Shown: positions 1-8,156, counted from the first letter of the stretch. The stretch is 64,000 nt of DNA from TA-20 sp035935115 (GCA_035935115.1 DASYXK010000020.1:1-64000), one strand, 5' to 3'. Notes: a model not told the origin generated them from the sequence alone. Numbers and translations are program-made.

Positions 1-799
1 GAGAATAATCAATGATGCCGCCCTTTGATGCCTTTCGTAGAAGCAGTTCTGTTTCTGCACTACATGCAATTACGGGTCCATGCACTTTTAGTTTATCAAC
101 AACAGACAGATCATGACACAGATCTGCCTTGTTTGCAGCTATTATCATCGGTCTTGTCCTTTTCCTCAATTCTTTTACAAATGTGTATAGATCATTTTCA
201 GTCCAGTCTGTAGGTTTTTTCATTTGCAGGTTTAGATGCTGAATTAAAACTTCAATGTCATACTCTTTTATGCCAAGTCCGCTGAATCTTTGAGCAATTC
301 CTTGTACAAGCTTAGACCCCTTACTTTCCATTTCTCGCGTTAGCTTTTGCCATTCACGCTGCAAGATTTGTTTCATCCACTGATCAAACTCTTCTTCAAC
401 AAACTTTGCATCTTCTAGTGGATCATGTGTCCCTGCAGGAACAGAGTGACCTTGAATATCAGTGGAACCAGAAGCATCAACCACATGAATTAAAACTTCG
501 GCTTGTCTTGCATCATCTAAAAATTTGTTGCCCAGTCCCTTGCCCTCATGTGCACCAGGAACAAGACCTGCTACATCAATTAGTTTAACAGGAATGAATC
601 TAGTTCTGCCTACACATAGAGGATGTGTGTGATTAATTCCAAAATGTTTGCATGCACATTCTGTCTTTACATATGCAATTCCTACATTTGGTTCAATTGT
701 AGTAAACGGGTAATTTCCAATTTGTGCTATAGTCTCTGTTGCAGCTGAAAAAAAGGTAGATTTACCAACGTTTGTTTTTCCCAGCAGCCCTATTTGCAT
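1..799 (-). CDS. ychF: YchF/OLA1-type GTPase, partial (C-terminus outside window)
   Basis: Reading leftward from ATG at 799, about 266 residues are visible and the frame is still open at base 1, so the C-terminal TGS-like part is missing. The G1 loop GKTNVGKS lies at residues 7-14, the switch I TTIEP at about 33-37, the G3 DVAGL at 75-79 followed by PGAHEGKGLGN, and the G4 NKAD at about 223-226. This order is diagnostic of the YchF/OLA1 subfamily, translation-associated P-loop NTPases that bind ribosomes. A TATA-like AT-rich stretch near 817-832 sits about 27 bases ahead of the ATG, consistent with a leaderless transcript. The gene diverges from the AK6-like kinase at 870. Confidence 0.93.
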   Translation of the reverse strand, partial: MQIGLLGKTNVGKSTFFSAATETIAQIGNYPFTTIEPNVGIAYVKTECACKHFGINHTHPLCVGRTRFIPVKLIDVAGLVPGAHEGKGLGNKFLDDARQAEVLIHVVDASGSTDIQGHSVPAGTHDPLEDAKFVEEEFDQWMKQILQREWQKLTREMESKGSKLVQGIAQRFSGLGIKEYDIEVLIQHLNLQMKKPTDWTENDLYTFVKELRKRTRPMIIAANKADLCHDLSVVDKLKVHGPVIACSAETELLLRKASKGGIIDYS

Positions 800-869
800 G
801 GCAATCTTTCTAATGCATACTCTTATTAGTATTGCAGAAATCGTTTAATCCAATTTGATTTGATGGTAT

Positions 870-1427
870 GTGTTGTCTAAAGTAATAACTGGAAACCCCG
901 GAGTAGGAAAACACACTGTAGCAAAACAGATTGCAAAAAATCTCAACCTTGACCTTATAGATATAAACAAGATAGCTATAGAAAACGGCATATTTGTACG
1001 AGGAAAAGAAACGCTAGATGTCGATACAAAAGCTTTGCAAAAAATTCTGGATAAAAAAACTACAAATCATTCTCTGATAGTAGGACACTTGGCTCCATAT
1101 GTAATACCAAGAAATAAAGTCAATATGGCAATAGTTCTAAGAAAAAGTCCGTACAAGTTGATTCCCATTTATAAAAAAAGAAAATACTCTAAACAAAAAA
1201 CAATAGAAAATTTGGGCAGTGAGATTTTAGGAATCACGTTCTATGATGCTTTGAAAAAATTTGGTCCATCCAAGATACACCAACTTGATACCAGTCTTAG
1301 TTCAGTTTCCAAAGTTGTTAAAAGAATCGAGGTGCTTTTTGAAAAAGGCAAGTTTCAAGAAGACCAAGTCGATTGGCTTGGCTTGATTTCAAAAAAAGGA
1401 GATTTGAAGAGGTTCTTTCCCTACTAA
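870..1427 (+). CDS. AK6/Fap7-like adenylate kinase family protein
   Basis: A 185-residue P-loop kinase of the AK6 (Fap7, archaeal broad-specificity nucleoside monophosphate kinase) family. Its Walker A is GNPGVGKHT at residues 8-16; the His replaces the usual Ser just after the lysine. A GHLAPY-type motif near residue 73 and a C-terminal DWLGLI...FFPY block match the small lid-type family, which acts in nucleotide metabolism and, in eukaryotes and some archaea, late small-subunit rRNA maturation. The start is GTG at 870; a TTG follows at 873. A TATA-like box at about 843-850 lies 24 bases upstream, supporting a leaderless start. It precedes tgtA by 32 bases, so the two may be cotranscribed. 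Confidence 0.85.
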   Translation: MLSKVITGNPGVGKHTVAKQIAKNLNLDLIDINKIAIENGIFVRGKETLDVDTKALQKILDKKTTNHSLIVGHLAPYVIPRNKVNMAIVLRKSPYKLIPIYKKRKYSKQKTIENLGSEILGITFYDALKKFGPSKIHQLDTSLSSVSKVVKRIEVLFEKGKFQEDQVDWLGLISKKGDLKRFFPY

Positions 1428-1459
1428 CTTCAAATAATGCTCCACAGATGATATAAGAA

Positions 1460-2977
1460 ATGTTTGAGATTAAAAAGAGTGATCTTGCTGCAAGAATAGG
1501 AATACTACACACAAACCATGGCAAAGTTGAGACACCGGCGTATGTACCAGTGATTCATCCCGTAAAGCAGACAATTCCTCCTAAAAAAATCAGAGAGATG
1601 GGTTTCGATCTTGTCATAACAAATGCTTACATCACACTGAACAACCACGGAGATGAAGCAGTAAGACGCGGCATTCATGAAATTATAAATTATGACGGTG
1701 CAATAATGACGGATTCTGGTGGCTACCAGGTATTAGAGTATGGAAAAGTTGATGTCAATCCCAAAGACATGGCATCATTTGAGCAAAAAATAGGAACTGA
1801 TTTTGCAATTCCACTTGATAGGCCAACAGGATATGGTCTTTCGAAAAAAAAAGCAAAGTTCTATGTGGATCATACACTCAAAGTTTCCAAAGAAACTCTG
1901 GATAATTCTGAAAAAAACGGTCAGATCTGGCTAGGTCCAATCCAAGGTGGCGAACACTTTGATCTGGTAAAGAGATCAACAAAGACTTTGGTAGAATATG
2001 GGTTTGAGATGTTAGCTCTTGGCAGTCCAGTTGAATTCATGGAATCATATGAATACAAACTTCTTGCAAATATGATAATCACAGCTAAAAAACAAATGCC
2101 TGATTCTATTCCTTTACATCTTTTCGGTGCAGGCCATCCATTAACAATTCCATTTGCCGTTGCTCTTGGATGTGACACTTTTGATTCCGCATCATATATG
2201 CTCTATGCAAAACATGGAAGGTACATTATGGAAGATAGTACCATGAGATTAGAGGACATGTCGTACTTTTCTTGTAATTGCGAAGTATGTTCAAAACATA
2301 CTCCAAGAGAGATCCAATCACTTGAAAACGTAGAAAGAACAAACCAGATTGCACTGCACAATCTGTACGCAATAAAAGCTGAGGTAGATAGGGTAAAGGA
2401 AACCATCCATGAGGGAAGGTTGTGGGAATATGTTCTCAAAAAGGCCAGGTCACACCCCAAGCTTTTCGAAACTATAGATGTCTTTACTGAAAATCATCAG
2501 TATTTTATGGATTCTACTCCAAGATTCAAGGAAAAAGCCATCTTTCTGTATTCAAAGGAAGACCAGTACCGCCCAGAAATAGCAGCATTTCATAATACGG
2601 TTCGCAATTTCAAATCAAACAAGGATACTATAATAATAATACCAGATGGGACAATGCGACCATTTTATCTTTCAGAAGAATATAACAAACTAAGAAAAAA
2701 ATTTGCTAAAAATTACGAAGACATTCAGTTCTGTCAATTCAATCCTTTTCTTGGAATAATACCACTTGAAATATCGGATATGTATCCAGCAGCACACTAT
2801 GTTATGCCAAGAGCATCATTTAGCGAAGAAGAATTTCCAGAGTTTACAGATACTTGGAAGAAATTCTTTAGAAACAACTGCTTTAAAACAGCATACATTG
2901 CAAATGATAAATTTCTAAAACATTATGCAAAAATGCTTCCAAAAAAGATCAAAATAAAATTTCTTAATCGCATTTAA
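1460..2977 (+). CDS. tgtA: Archaeosine tRNA-guanine transglycosylase
   Basis: This enzyme exchanges guanine 15 of archaeal tRNA for preQ0, the first committed step of archaeosine formation. The TIM-barrel core shows DSGGYQ at 85-90 (general acid/base Asp85), GPIQGG at 159-164, a catalytic Asp region GCDTFD at 237-242, and a zinc site with Cys272, Cys274 and Cys277 plus a His near 302. At 505 residues it is shorter than the roughly 580-residue euryarchaeal enzymes. The missing part corresponds to the C-terminal PUA domain, which some archaea encode elsewhere. The ATG at 1460 is the natural start, just in front of the conserved MFEIKKSDLAARIG block. Confidence 0.95.
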   Translation: MFEIKKSDLAARIGILHTNHGKVETPAYVPVIHPVKQTIPPKKIREMGFDLVITNAYITLNNHGDEAVRRGIHEIINYDGAIMTDSGGYQVLEYGKVDVNPKDMASFEQKIGTDFAIPLDRPTGYGLSKKKAKFYVDHTLKVSKETLDNSEKNGQIWLGPIQGGEHFDLVKRSTKTLVEYGFEMLALGSPVEFMESYEYKLLANMIITAKKQMPDSIPLHLFGAGHPLTIPFAVALGCDTFDSASYMLYAKHGRYIMEDSTMRLEDMSYFSCNCEVCSKHTPREIQSLENVERTNQIALHNLYAIKAEVDRVKETIHEGRLWEYVLKKARSHPKLFETIDVFTENHQYFMDSTPRFKEKAIFLYSKEDQYRPEIAAFHNTVRNFKSNKDTIIIIPDGTMRPFYLSEEYNKLRKKFAKNYEDIQFCQFNPFLGIIPLEISDMYPAAHYVMPRASFSEEEFPEFTDTWKKFFRNNCFKTAYIANDKFLKHYAKMLPKKIKIKFLNRI

Positions 2978-3011
2978 AAATAATAAAAAAGAGTGCGAGA
3001 ACAGATTCCGC

Positions 3012-3314
3012 TTATAGTGCGGCGTCTTCTGCCCAGCCTTTTACGAATACTCCGTTCTTGTGAAGAGGAACTGGTTGACCAGCAGTGTAGCTCATTGGTC
3101 TCATCCAAAAGATTGATTTTGTTGGGCAAACTCCGATGCATGCACCGTCTGAGATGCATCTTTCTGGATAAAAGACAAATGCTTTACCTCTCTTCCAACC
3201 CTCAACGGGCTTGACACGAAGTACGTCTGGACCAAGAGAAGTACAGATCTCTACGCAAAGCGCACAGCCTATACATCTTTGTTCATCTATGTCTGGAATG
3301 ATTGCTATTGGCAT
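3012..3314 (-). CDS. Ferredoxin-type iron-sulfur protein with one Asp in a cluster motif
   Basis: A 100-residue low-potential ferredoxin. The first cluster motif is canonical: Cys14, Cys17, Cys20, Cys24. In the second motif the Cys residues are 53, 59 and 63, and Asp56 occupies the position of the second Cys (C-x2-D-x2-C-x3-C). In known ferredoxins such an Asp either ligates a [4Fe-4S] cluster or leaves a [3Fe-4S] cluster. The inter-motif loop is long (about 28 residues) and the tail of about 36 residues contains basic and Trp-rich segments. A TATA-like TTTAAA at 3341-3346, about 29 bases before the ATG, supports independent leaderless transcription. The redox partner is not identifiable from context. 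Confidence 0.87.
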   Translation of the reverse strand: MPIAIIPDIDEQRCIGCALCVEICTSLGPDVLRVKPVEGWKRGKAFVFYPERCISDGACIGVCPTKSIFWMRPMSYTAGQPVPLHKNGVFVKGWAEDAAL

Positions 3315-3435
3315 TCTGTTTTGATCTTCATCGTTTGCTATTTAAACCATCTGCAAAATCCATAACAGAGTTATAGAAATTTTTCACAATGGAATATAGA
3401 AAATAAAAAACAAAAAAGAAAGTATAATGATTATT

Positions 3436-3657
3436 TTACTTCTTGGTTTGACGCATTGCGTCTATTTGTCCGCTCGTTACCCAATCAAGTAATTCAGCGG
3501 CAGAAGGATTTAGATCACCCTTTTGATTCATCATATTATGAACCCAAATCCAATTTATCTGGTTTAGTAATGGTTTGTTTCCCTCATCGCCCTTTCGAAC
3601 TTTGTCTCGAAGGTCTTTTGGGATGGTATTCCACCATTGTTCAAAGGTTCTACCCAT
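3436..3657 (-). CDS. Conserved-looking small Trp-rich protein of unknown function
   Basis: A 73-residue acidic/basic mixed protein with three Trp residues close to the ends of predicted helices (EQWW near residue 7, NWIW near 36, a LLDW near 58). It has no membrane segment and no Cys. The coding frame has clean composition, ends just before the ferredoxin promoter region, and starts at an ATG whose upstream region (3658-3700) is AT-rich and shared with the divergent nuclease gene. No family is recognised. Its placement between a ferredoxin and an RNA-processing enzyme gives no functional clue. Confidence 0.6.
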   Translation of the reverse strand: MGRTFEQWWNTIPKDLRDKVRKGDEGNKPLLNQINWIWVHNMMNQKGDLNPSAAELLDWVTSGQIDAMRQTKK

Positions 3658-3740
3658 GGTCAGATCATCTTTATTTGATCTAATTAAGTCTTTTGTAAAT
3701 TATACAGATATTATAATTGATAGATTGAAAAACGATAAAG

Positions 3741-3748
3741 GTTTAAAG
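3741..3748 (+). promoter_or_regulatory. TATA-like box for the beta-CASP nuclease gene
   Basis: GTTTAAAG centred at 3745 is 28 bases ahead of TTG 3773. This is the spacing expected when transcription begins at the start codon, and it decides against the longer in-frame starts at 3575 and 3656. Confidence 0.55.
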
Positions 3749-3772
3749 GTCCTTTTAGAAGACTTTGAATTC

Positions 3773-5029
3773 TTGCAAGTAAAAGTACTTGGGGCTGCCC
3801 AAGAGGTAGGTAGATCGGCATTTCAAGTTAATTGTGATGGCGCTAACTTTCTTTTGGACTATGGTGTTTCGCTGGGAAAAGAACCAGCATATCCAATGCA
3901 TGTAAGGCCTAAAGATATCAATGCAGTAGTTATCACACATGCACATCTTGACCACTCGGGTAACGTACCAGCACTTTTTGTAAATGGTGGTACAGACGTT
4001 TATGCTACAGCACCAACACTTGATCTCTCCAGACTTTTGATCGAGGACATGTTAAGATTGGGAAAAAATACACTTCCATTTGAAATGCCTGAAGTTTCCA
4101 ATATGATTATGCATTCTAAAGAGATCAAGTTCAAGCAAAAAATTACTCGTGGCAATGCATCCTTTGAACTCCACGAGTCAGGACATGTTGTTGGTGGTGG
4201 TTCAGTCATAGTAGAATCAGGAGGTAAGAGACTTTTCTACACTGGAGACATAAATCCACGAGGATCTAGAATGTTACGAGAAGCTGATCTTGATTTTGGC
4301 GAAATTGATTTAATGATTACAGAAAGTACCTATTCCCAGACCGATCAGATGCTACGAGAAGAAACTGAGGAAAAATTCATCGAGTTTGCTTACGAGGTTT
4401 TAGATAGAAAGGGTTCTCTTTTCGTACCTTCGTTTTCTGTAGAAAGATCACAGGAAATTGCATGCGTTCTAAAAAATGCCAAATTCAAGCACAAAGTGAT
4501 CATGGATGGAATGGCAGTCAAGGTTAACGAAATAATGCTTCAATATCCAGAATATCTTCGTGATCCTAAAGTGTTTGCAGATTCAATCAACCATGCCGAA
4601 TGGATAAGAGGAGAGCAGGAAAGAAAACGCGCTCTAAAAGAACCATGTGTTGTGATATCACCAGCTGGAATGTTAGTTGGAGGTTCTGCAGTCTATTATT
4701 TACAACAGCTTGCACTAGACAAAAAGAATGGTATTGCATTAGTCTCTTACCAAGGAGAAGGCACCCCTGGCAGAAAATTATTGGAAACTGGAAAGGTAAG
4801 CATTAGGAACAATGATGTAAAAGCTGAATCAGAAGTAAGACAATTCGAGTTTTCTGGGCATGTTGATAGAACTGGTCTTTTTGACATGATGAAACGAATT
4901 AAAGGAAATCCAAAAGTTCTGACTGTTCATGGAGATAGGGATTCATGTACTAAATTCGCAGAAGAGATTCATGAGAAGTTTGGGTTTGACGCCATAGCGC
5001 CAAAATTGGGCGATGAGATTATCGTTTAA
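3773..5029 (+). CDS. aCPSF2-like metallo-beta-lactamase/beta-CASP ribonuclease
   Basis: A 418-residue archaeal beta-CASP nuclease, a relative of CPSF73, involved in RNA 3'-end processing or decay. The metal motif HAHLDH lies at 56-61 within THAHLDHSG. FYTGDINPRGS supplies the later metal-binding Asp, ITESTY is beta-CASP motif A, and SGHVDRTG near the end carries motif C His. There is no N-terminal KH domain, so it matches the shorter aCPSF2 class, not aCPSF1. I choose TTG 3773 because the protein then begins MQVKVLGAAQEVGRS, as family members do, and because a TATA-like box lies 28 bases upstream. The longer frame from 3575 would run antisense through the neighbouring small gene. Confidence 0.88.
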   Translation: MQVKVLGAAQEVGRSAFQVNCDGANFLLDYGVSLGKEPAYPMHVRPKDINAVVITHAHLDHSGNVPALFVNGGTDVYATAPTLDLSRLLIEDMLRLGKNTLPFEMPEVSNMIMHSKEIKFKQKITRGNASFELHESGHVVGGGSVIVESGGKRLFYTGDINPRGSRMLREADLDFGEIDLMITESTYSQTDQMLREETEEKFIEFAYEVLDRKGSLFVPSFSVERSQEIACVLKNAKFKHKVIMDGMAVKVNEIMLQYPEYLRDPKVFADSINHAEWIRGEQERKRALKEPCVVISPAGMLVGGSAVYYLQQLALDKKNGIALVSYQGEGTPGRKLLETGKVSIRNNDVKAESEVRQFEFSGHVDRTGLFDMMKRIKGNPKVLTVHGDRDSCTKFAEEIHEKFGFDAIAPKLGDEIIV

Positions 5030-5030
5030 G

Positions 5031-5879
5031 ATGCAAGAATTTTCAAAAATAAACATAGATAGTACTATCAATAGCGGTCAAGTTTTTCTCTGGGACAAAA
5101 TTGACGGAATATGGTATGGGGTAAATGGTTTAGAGGTTTTAAGAGTAGAACAAAATCCTTTTGATATAACTTCGTCACAAAAAAAGACCAGTAATTTTTT
5201 CAGGCAAGATGATAATATGAAAAAAATTTTAAACGAGATAAGCAAAGATAGTCTTGTAAGATCTGCCGTAAAACACTTTCCAGGTCTAAGGTTACTCAGA
5301 CAAGATCCATTTCAATGTTATATTTCTTTTATTTGCTCATCAAATTCATCCATACAAAACATCAAACAAATGTTGAAACGACTTTGCCAAAAATTTGGCA
5401 GCAAAACAGATTTTGAGGGTCATGAGTTTTTTACTTTTCCTGATGTTGAAAAGCTTGCAAAGGCCAATCTGAAAGATTTGCTTTCATGTGGTCTTGGTTT
5501 TAGAGCAAAATACGTAAAAAAAGCAGCAATGACAGTTAATTCTAGTGCAATTGAGTTTAATTTTTTAAAAAAAATAGACTATATTTCAGCAAAACAAGAG
5601 CTAAAGGAGATCTATGGGATTGGAAACAAAGTTGCAGATTGCATACTCTTATTCTCGCTTGAAAAATTAGAGGCGTTTCCAATAGACAGGTGGACGCAGA
5701 GAATTCTCCAGAAATATTATTCAAAGAAATTTTCTGGTTTGATAGAAAAATCCCTCACGGAAAAAAATTATGAAAGCATTCATGAAAAAATTACAGAGTA
5801 TTTTGGTTCACATGCTGGATACTCGCAACAGTTTCTTTTCAAAATGGAAAGAGATCTAAACAAAAAAAATTGGCTGTGA
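5031..5879 (+). CDS. 8-oxoguanine DNA glycosylase/AP lyase, OGG1 type
   Basis: A 282-residue base-excision repair enzyme that removes 8-oxoguanine. The N-terminal domain starts with SGQVFLW (residues 15-21), matching the GQ-F-W signature of OGG1. The helix-hairpin-helix GIGNKVADC carries the Schiff-base lysine Lys200, and PIDRW contains the catalytic Asp219 of the HhH-GPD fold. The ATG at 5031 follows the nuclease stop codon by one base, so translational coupling is likely. An in-frame start at 5013 would overlap the upstream gene and is less probable. A tRNA-Arg gene follows 36 bases after the stop. Confidence 0.9.
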   Translation: MQEFSKINIDSTINSGQVFLWDKIDGIWYGVNGLEVLRVEQNPFDITSSQKKTSNFFRQDDNMKKILNEISKDSLVRSAVKHFPGLRLLRQDPFQCYISFICSSNSSIQNIKQMLKRLCQKFGSKTDFEGHEFFTFPDVEKLAKANLKDLLSCGLGFRAKYVKKAAMTVNSSAIEFNFLKKIDYISAKQELKEIYGIGNKVADCILLFSLEKLEAFPIDRWTQRILQKYYSKKFSGLIEKSLTEKNYESIHEKITEYFGSHAGYSQQFLFKMERDLNKKNWL

Positions 5880-5915
5880 AAAACCCTTAATATGGTAGCC
5901 CAGTGCCCAATCCTT

Positions 5916-5990
5916 GGGCCCGTAGCTCAGCTTGGACAGAGCACTGGACTTCTAATCCAGTGGTCAAGGGATCGAAGCCCTTCGGGCCCG
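5916..5990 (+). tRNA. tRNA-Arg (anticodon TCT)
   Basis: A 75-base cloverleaf. The acceptor stem GGGCCCG pairs with CGGGCCC, the D stem GCTC with GAGC, the anticodon stem CTGGA with TCCAG around loop CTTCTAA (anticodon TCT at 5951-5953), and the T stem AAGGG with CCCTT. The discriminator is G and CCA is not encoded. TTAATAT at 5887-5893 is a TATA-like box about 26 bases upstream. Its 3' end is repeated imperfectly at 10815-10837, so it may have served as an integration site. Confidence 0.93.
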
Positions 5991-5994
5991 CTTA
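5972..5994 (+). repeat. tRNA-Arg 3' end as candidate attachment site (left copy)
   Basis: The T-arm and acceptor 3' strand plus four flanking bases match 10815-10837 at 18 of 23 positions, including an 8-base identical stretch CCCGCTTA that extends past the tRNA end. This fits the usual attL of elements that integrate into tRNA genes. The mismatches show that any such event is old. Confidence 0.45.
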
Positions 5995-6235
5995 CACTCA
6001 CGGAGCGAGTCCTTCCATGGCCTGCACCCACAGAAAACATTTTACTCAATCACTATATCTAGAATTTTTTAAAATAAAATCAAAACAATGTGCAAGTCTT
6101 ACAGGACCCGGAACCGCAGCAGCTTTTGCCCTGATTTTGTCCACTAAGAGATTGATCTTATATAATTTTTTTCTAGGTGATTTTTATCTAGAAATATGCG
6201 CATAGTAATTTTATGTATTGATCTTATGATATTTC

Positions 6236-7327
6236 GTGACAGCATTAAAGAGTTTTAATCGCAAACATCAATGGACCGCACTTGTTTTTGCCTTAATATT
6301 GTTATCATCGCTTGGTACATTTACAACCGATGTGTTTGGCCAGTTAGGTCCAAGAGTAATCGCGAACGTACCCGTTGGTGGCAACCCCGATGCACTAGCA
6401 TTTAATCCCTCTAACAAAGATATGTACATAGCTAACGGTGGTTCCGGCACAGTCTCAATCATATCAGGTACAACTGTAATTGCAAACGTTACAGTTGGCA
6501 ATGGTCCTTCTGCACTCGCATTCAACCCCTCTAACGACAAAATGTACGTCATCAACTATCATTCAGGCACAGTCTCGATCATAGAGGATGAAACCGTAGT
6601 TGCAACCGTACCAGTTGGCAACCAACCCGAAAGAATCGCATTTAATCCCTCTAACAACGATATGTACGTAGTTAACTATGGTTCCGGCACAGTCTCAGTC
6701 ATATCAGATACAACCGTAGTTGCAAACGTTACAGTTGGTAACACTCCTGAGGCAATAGTATTCAATCCCTCTAACAACGACATGTACGTAGCTAACACTT
6801 CGTCAAATACAATCTCAGTTATATCAGGTACAACTGTGATTGCGAACGTGGCAGGCAGTTTTTACGGGCCTCGTGCACTGGGATTTAACCCTTCTAATAA
6901 TGATGTTTACCTAAAAGATTATACTGACACAGCCTATGTCATCTCAGGTACAACCCTAGTTGCTAAAATATCACTCCCTCTAAGCGGCTGTTGCCTTGAA
7001 GGATGGACATTCAATCCCTTTTACAACTACATGTATCTAGCTATTCTTCCCGCTGAAAATATCTATGTCATCTCAGGTACAACTTTAGTAGGTATTGTAA
7101 ATCTTTACTCTGAATTTGGCACTTTTCAACTCGCATTCAACCCCTCTAACAACAATATGTATACTGCAAACCCTCATGGCAACTCAGTCTCAGTCATATC
7201 AGGTACTATCAAAACTGCAACAATTCCAGTTGGCACCTTCCCAATGGCAATAGCATTCAATCCATCAAACAACGACATCTATGTAACCAACGCACAGTCA
7301 AACACGGTCTCAGTCATTTCCGGCTAG
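6236..7327 (+). CDS. Secreted YVTN beta-propeller repeat protein
   Basis: A 363-residue exported protein. The first 35 residues form a signal peptide: basic start, then the hydrophobic stretch ALVFALILLSSLGTF. Eight repeats of about 42 residues follow, each with a version of A-FNPSNNDMYVAN and SGTVSVISGTT-V, the YVTN/NHL-like blade signature that folds as a beta-propeller. Repeats 5 and 6 are the most diverged, and repeat 6 has a Cys pair. Such proteins are common surface or binding proteins in archaea. The chain stops exactly at the end of a blade with no anchor or sorting tail. The start is GTG 6236; the longer frame has no alternative with a better signal. It is the first gene of the putative island. 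Confidence 0.85.
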   Translation: MTALKSFNRKHQWTALVFALILLSSLGTFTTDVFGQLGPRVIANVPVGGNPDALAFNPSNKDMYIANGGSGTVSIISGTTVIANVTVGNGPSALAFNPSNDKMYVINYHSGTVSIIEDETVVATVPVGNQPERIAFNPSNNDMYVVNYGSGTVSVISDTTVVANVTVGNTPEAIVFNPSNNDMYVANTSSNTISVISGTTVIANVAGSFYGPRALGFNPSNNDVYLKDYTDTAYVISGTTLVAKISLPLSGCCLEGWTFNPFYNYMYLAILPAENIYVISGTTLVGIVNLYSEFGTFQLAFNPSNNNMYTANPHGNSVSVISGTIKTATIPVGTFPMAIAFNPSNNDIYVTNAQSNTVSVISG

Positions 7328-7560
7328 AACTACACTATATCACCGGCTTATATCTTAGCGCGTCAATCCTATAATTTTCCTTTTTTACAAAAAATTTGGA
7401 AAGGAGTTTTGTAGCTACTCCGATTAGCTTACTGCACATTTCTTGTTGAATTTTTTTTCACAAATTTCCAAGTTCTCGCGCCCACTGTCAGTCCAAAAAC
7501 CATCGGACTTGAACCTGTGATTCAAAAATATGATCATGATTTGGAAACTATTTTTGAGAT

Positions 7561-7764
7561 TTAGGTTTCTAGTTCATTTTGGGCCTGCTCCCATTTCTTT
7601 TTTTCATCAAGTGTACTTGATTTTTCTGATTCTATGATCTGTCTTTCTTCAGAATCTAGTTTCTCATCTTTGAGCATCTCGTTTAACTGATTAATTTTAT
7701 TGGCATAAAAAGCAACAGACTCGTTTACCAGGTTTTTCCATTCTTCAAATTCTCTCTCAAGCAT
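7561..7764 (-). CDS. Small charged coiled-coil protein of unknown function
   Basis: From ATG 7764 the product is 67 residues; a TTG at 7779 would add five. The sequence is almost wholly helical, with heptad-like Leu/Ile spacing (NKINQLNEMLKDEKL) and dense Glu/Lys, typical of a short coiled coil. It has no Cys and no membrane segment. It sits alone on the minus strand of the island. No family is recognised; it could be a regulator or an orphan fragment. Confidence 0.55.
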   Translation of the reverse strand: MLEREFEEWKNLVNESVAFYANKINQLNEMLKDEKLDSEERQIIESEKSSTLDEKKKWEQAQNELET

Positions 7765-7940
7765 ATTGTTTTTAATCAAATTGGTGATTTAGCAATTTCT
7801 ATCTGGAAAACCTTGTTTTTGCAAGCTAGACATCAGGAGTCCAAAATAAGAACAATGACAATTGATGAGACTTGTCATGTACAAATCTACAAAACAAAAG
7901 AAATCAAAACTAATGAAAAATCCTTAAAGTGGTGGGGTAG

Positions 7941-8156
7941 ACAAATCCCTCGGTCATTCTCAAATCCAGTCAGGGTGTAATAGCTCAAAAATCCTTTAGT
8001 TTTAACGGACAAGAAATTCCCGTACCTGAATTTGGTTCTGTGGTTGGTATAATCTCAATATGCTCCATAATTGGGATGATGGCTATCCTTCGTTACCAGC
8101 TCATACCCAATCTATTTCCAGTGTTAGAAACAGATAAAGTTATTCGACCAACCTAG
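7941..8156 (+). pseudogene. Orphan PEFG-CTERM sorting tail of a lost secreted protein
   Basis: An open frame of 71 codons bounded by stops at 7938 and 8154, with no usable start, translates to a short linker, then PVPEFG, then a hydrophobic segment GSVVGIISICSIIGMMAIL and a short Arg-containing end. This is the PEFG-CTERM sorting signal known from ammonia-oxidising archaea, where it ends long secreted proteins. No body of such a protein is attached. The flanks 7780-7940 and 8157-8239 show no further gene. It is probably the stump of a deleted surface protein. Confidence 0.6.

Noticed and set aside
3575..3772. Longer start for the beta-CASP nuclease
   Set aside because: It would add 66 residues encoded antisense to a plausible small gene, and the TATA box fits TTG 3773.
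5903..6205. 100-residue frame across tRNA-Arg(TCT)
   Set aside because: It begins before the tRNA and runs through it; its first half is the tRNA itself. Only its last part resembles a DJ-1 relic, reported separately.
6236..7327. CRISPR-like periodicity
   Set aside because: The repeated units code for beta-propeller blades and there are no unique spacers between identical repeats. No CRISPR array is seen anywhere in the window.
7490..7520. tRNA T-arm-like segment (GGTTCAAGTCC on the minus strand)
   Set aside because: The stem does not pair and no other tRNA arm is found nearby.
7424..7537. 37-codon frame on the minus strand
   Set aside because: It has a start and stop and ordinary amino acids but no promoter, family motif or neighbour relation; too short to support.
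7855..7980. 41-codon frame upstream of the PEFG tail
   Set aside because: It overlaps the PEFG frame in a different phase, is basic and low in complexity, and shows no protein pattern.
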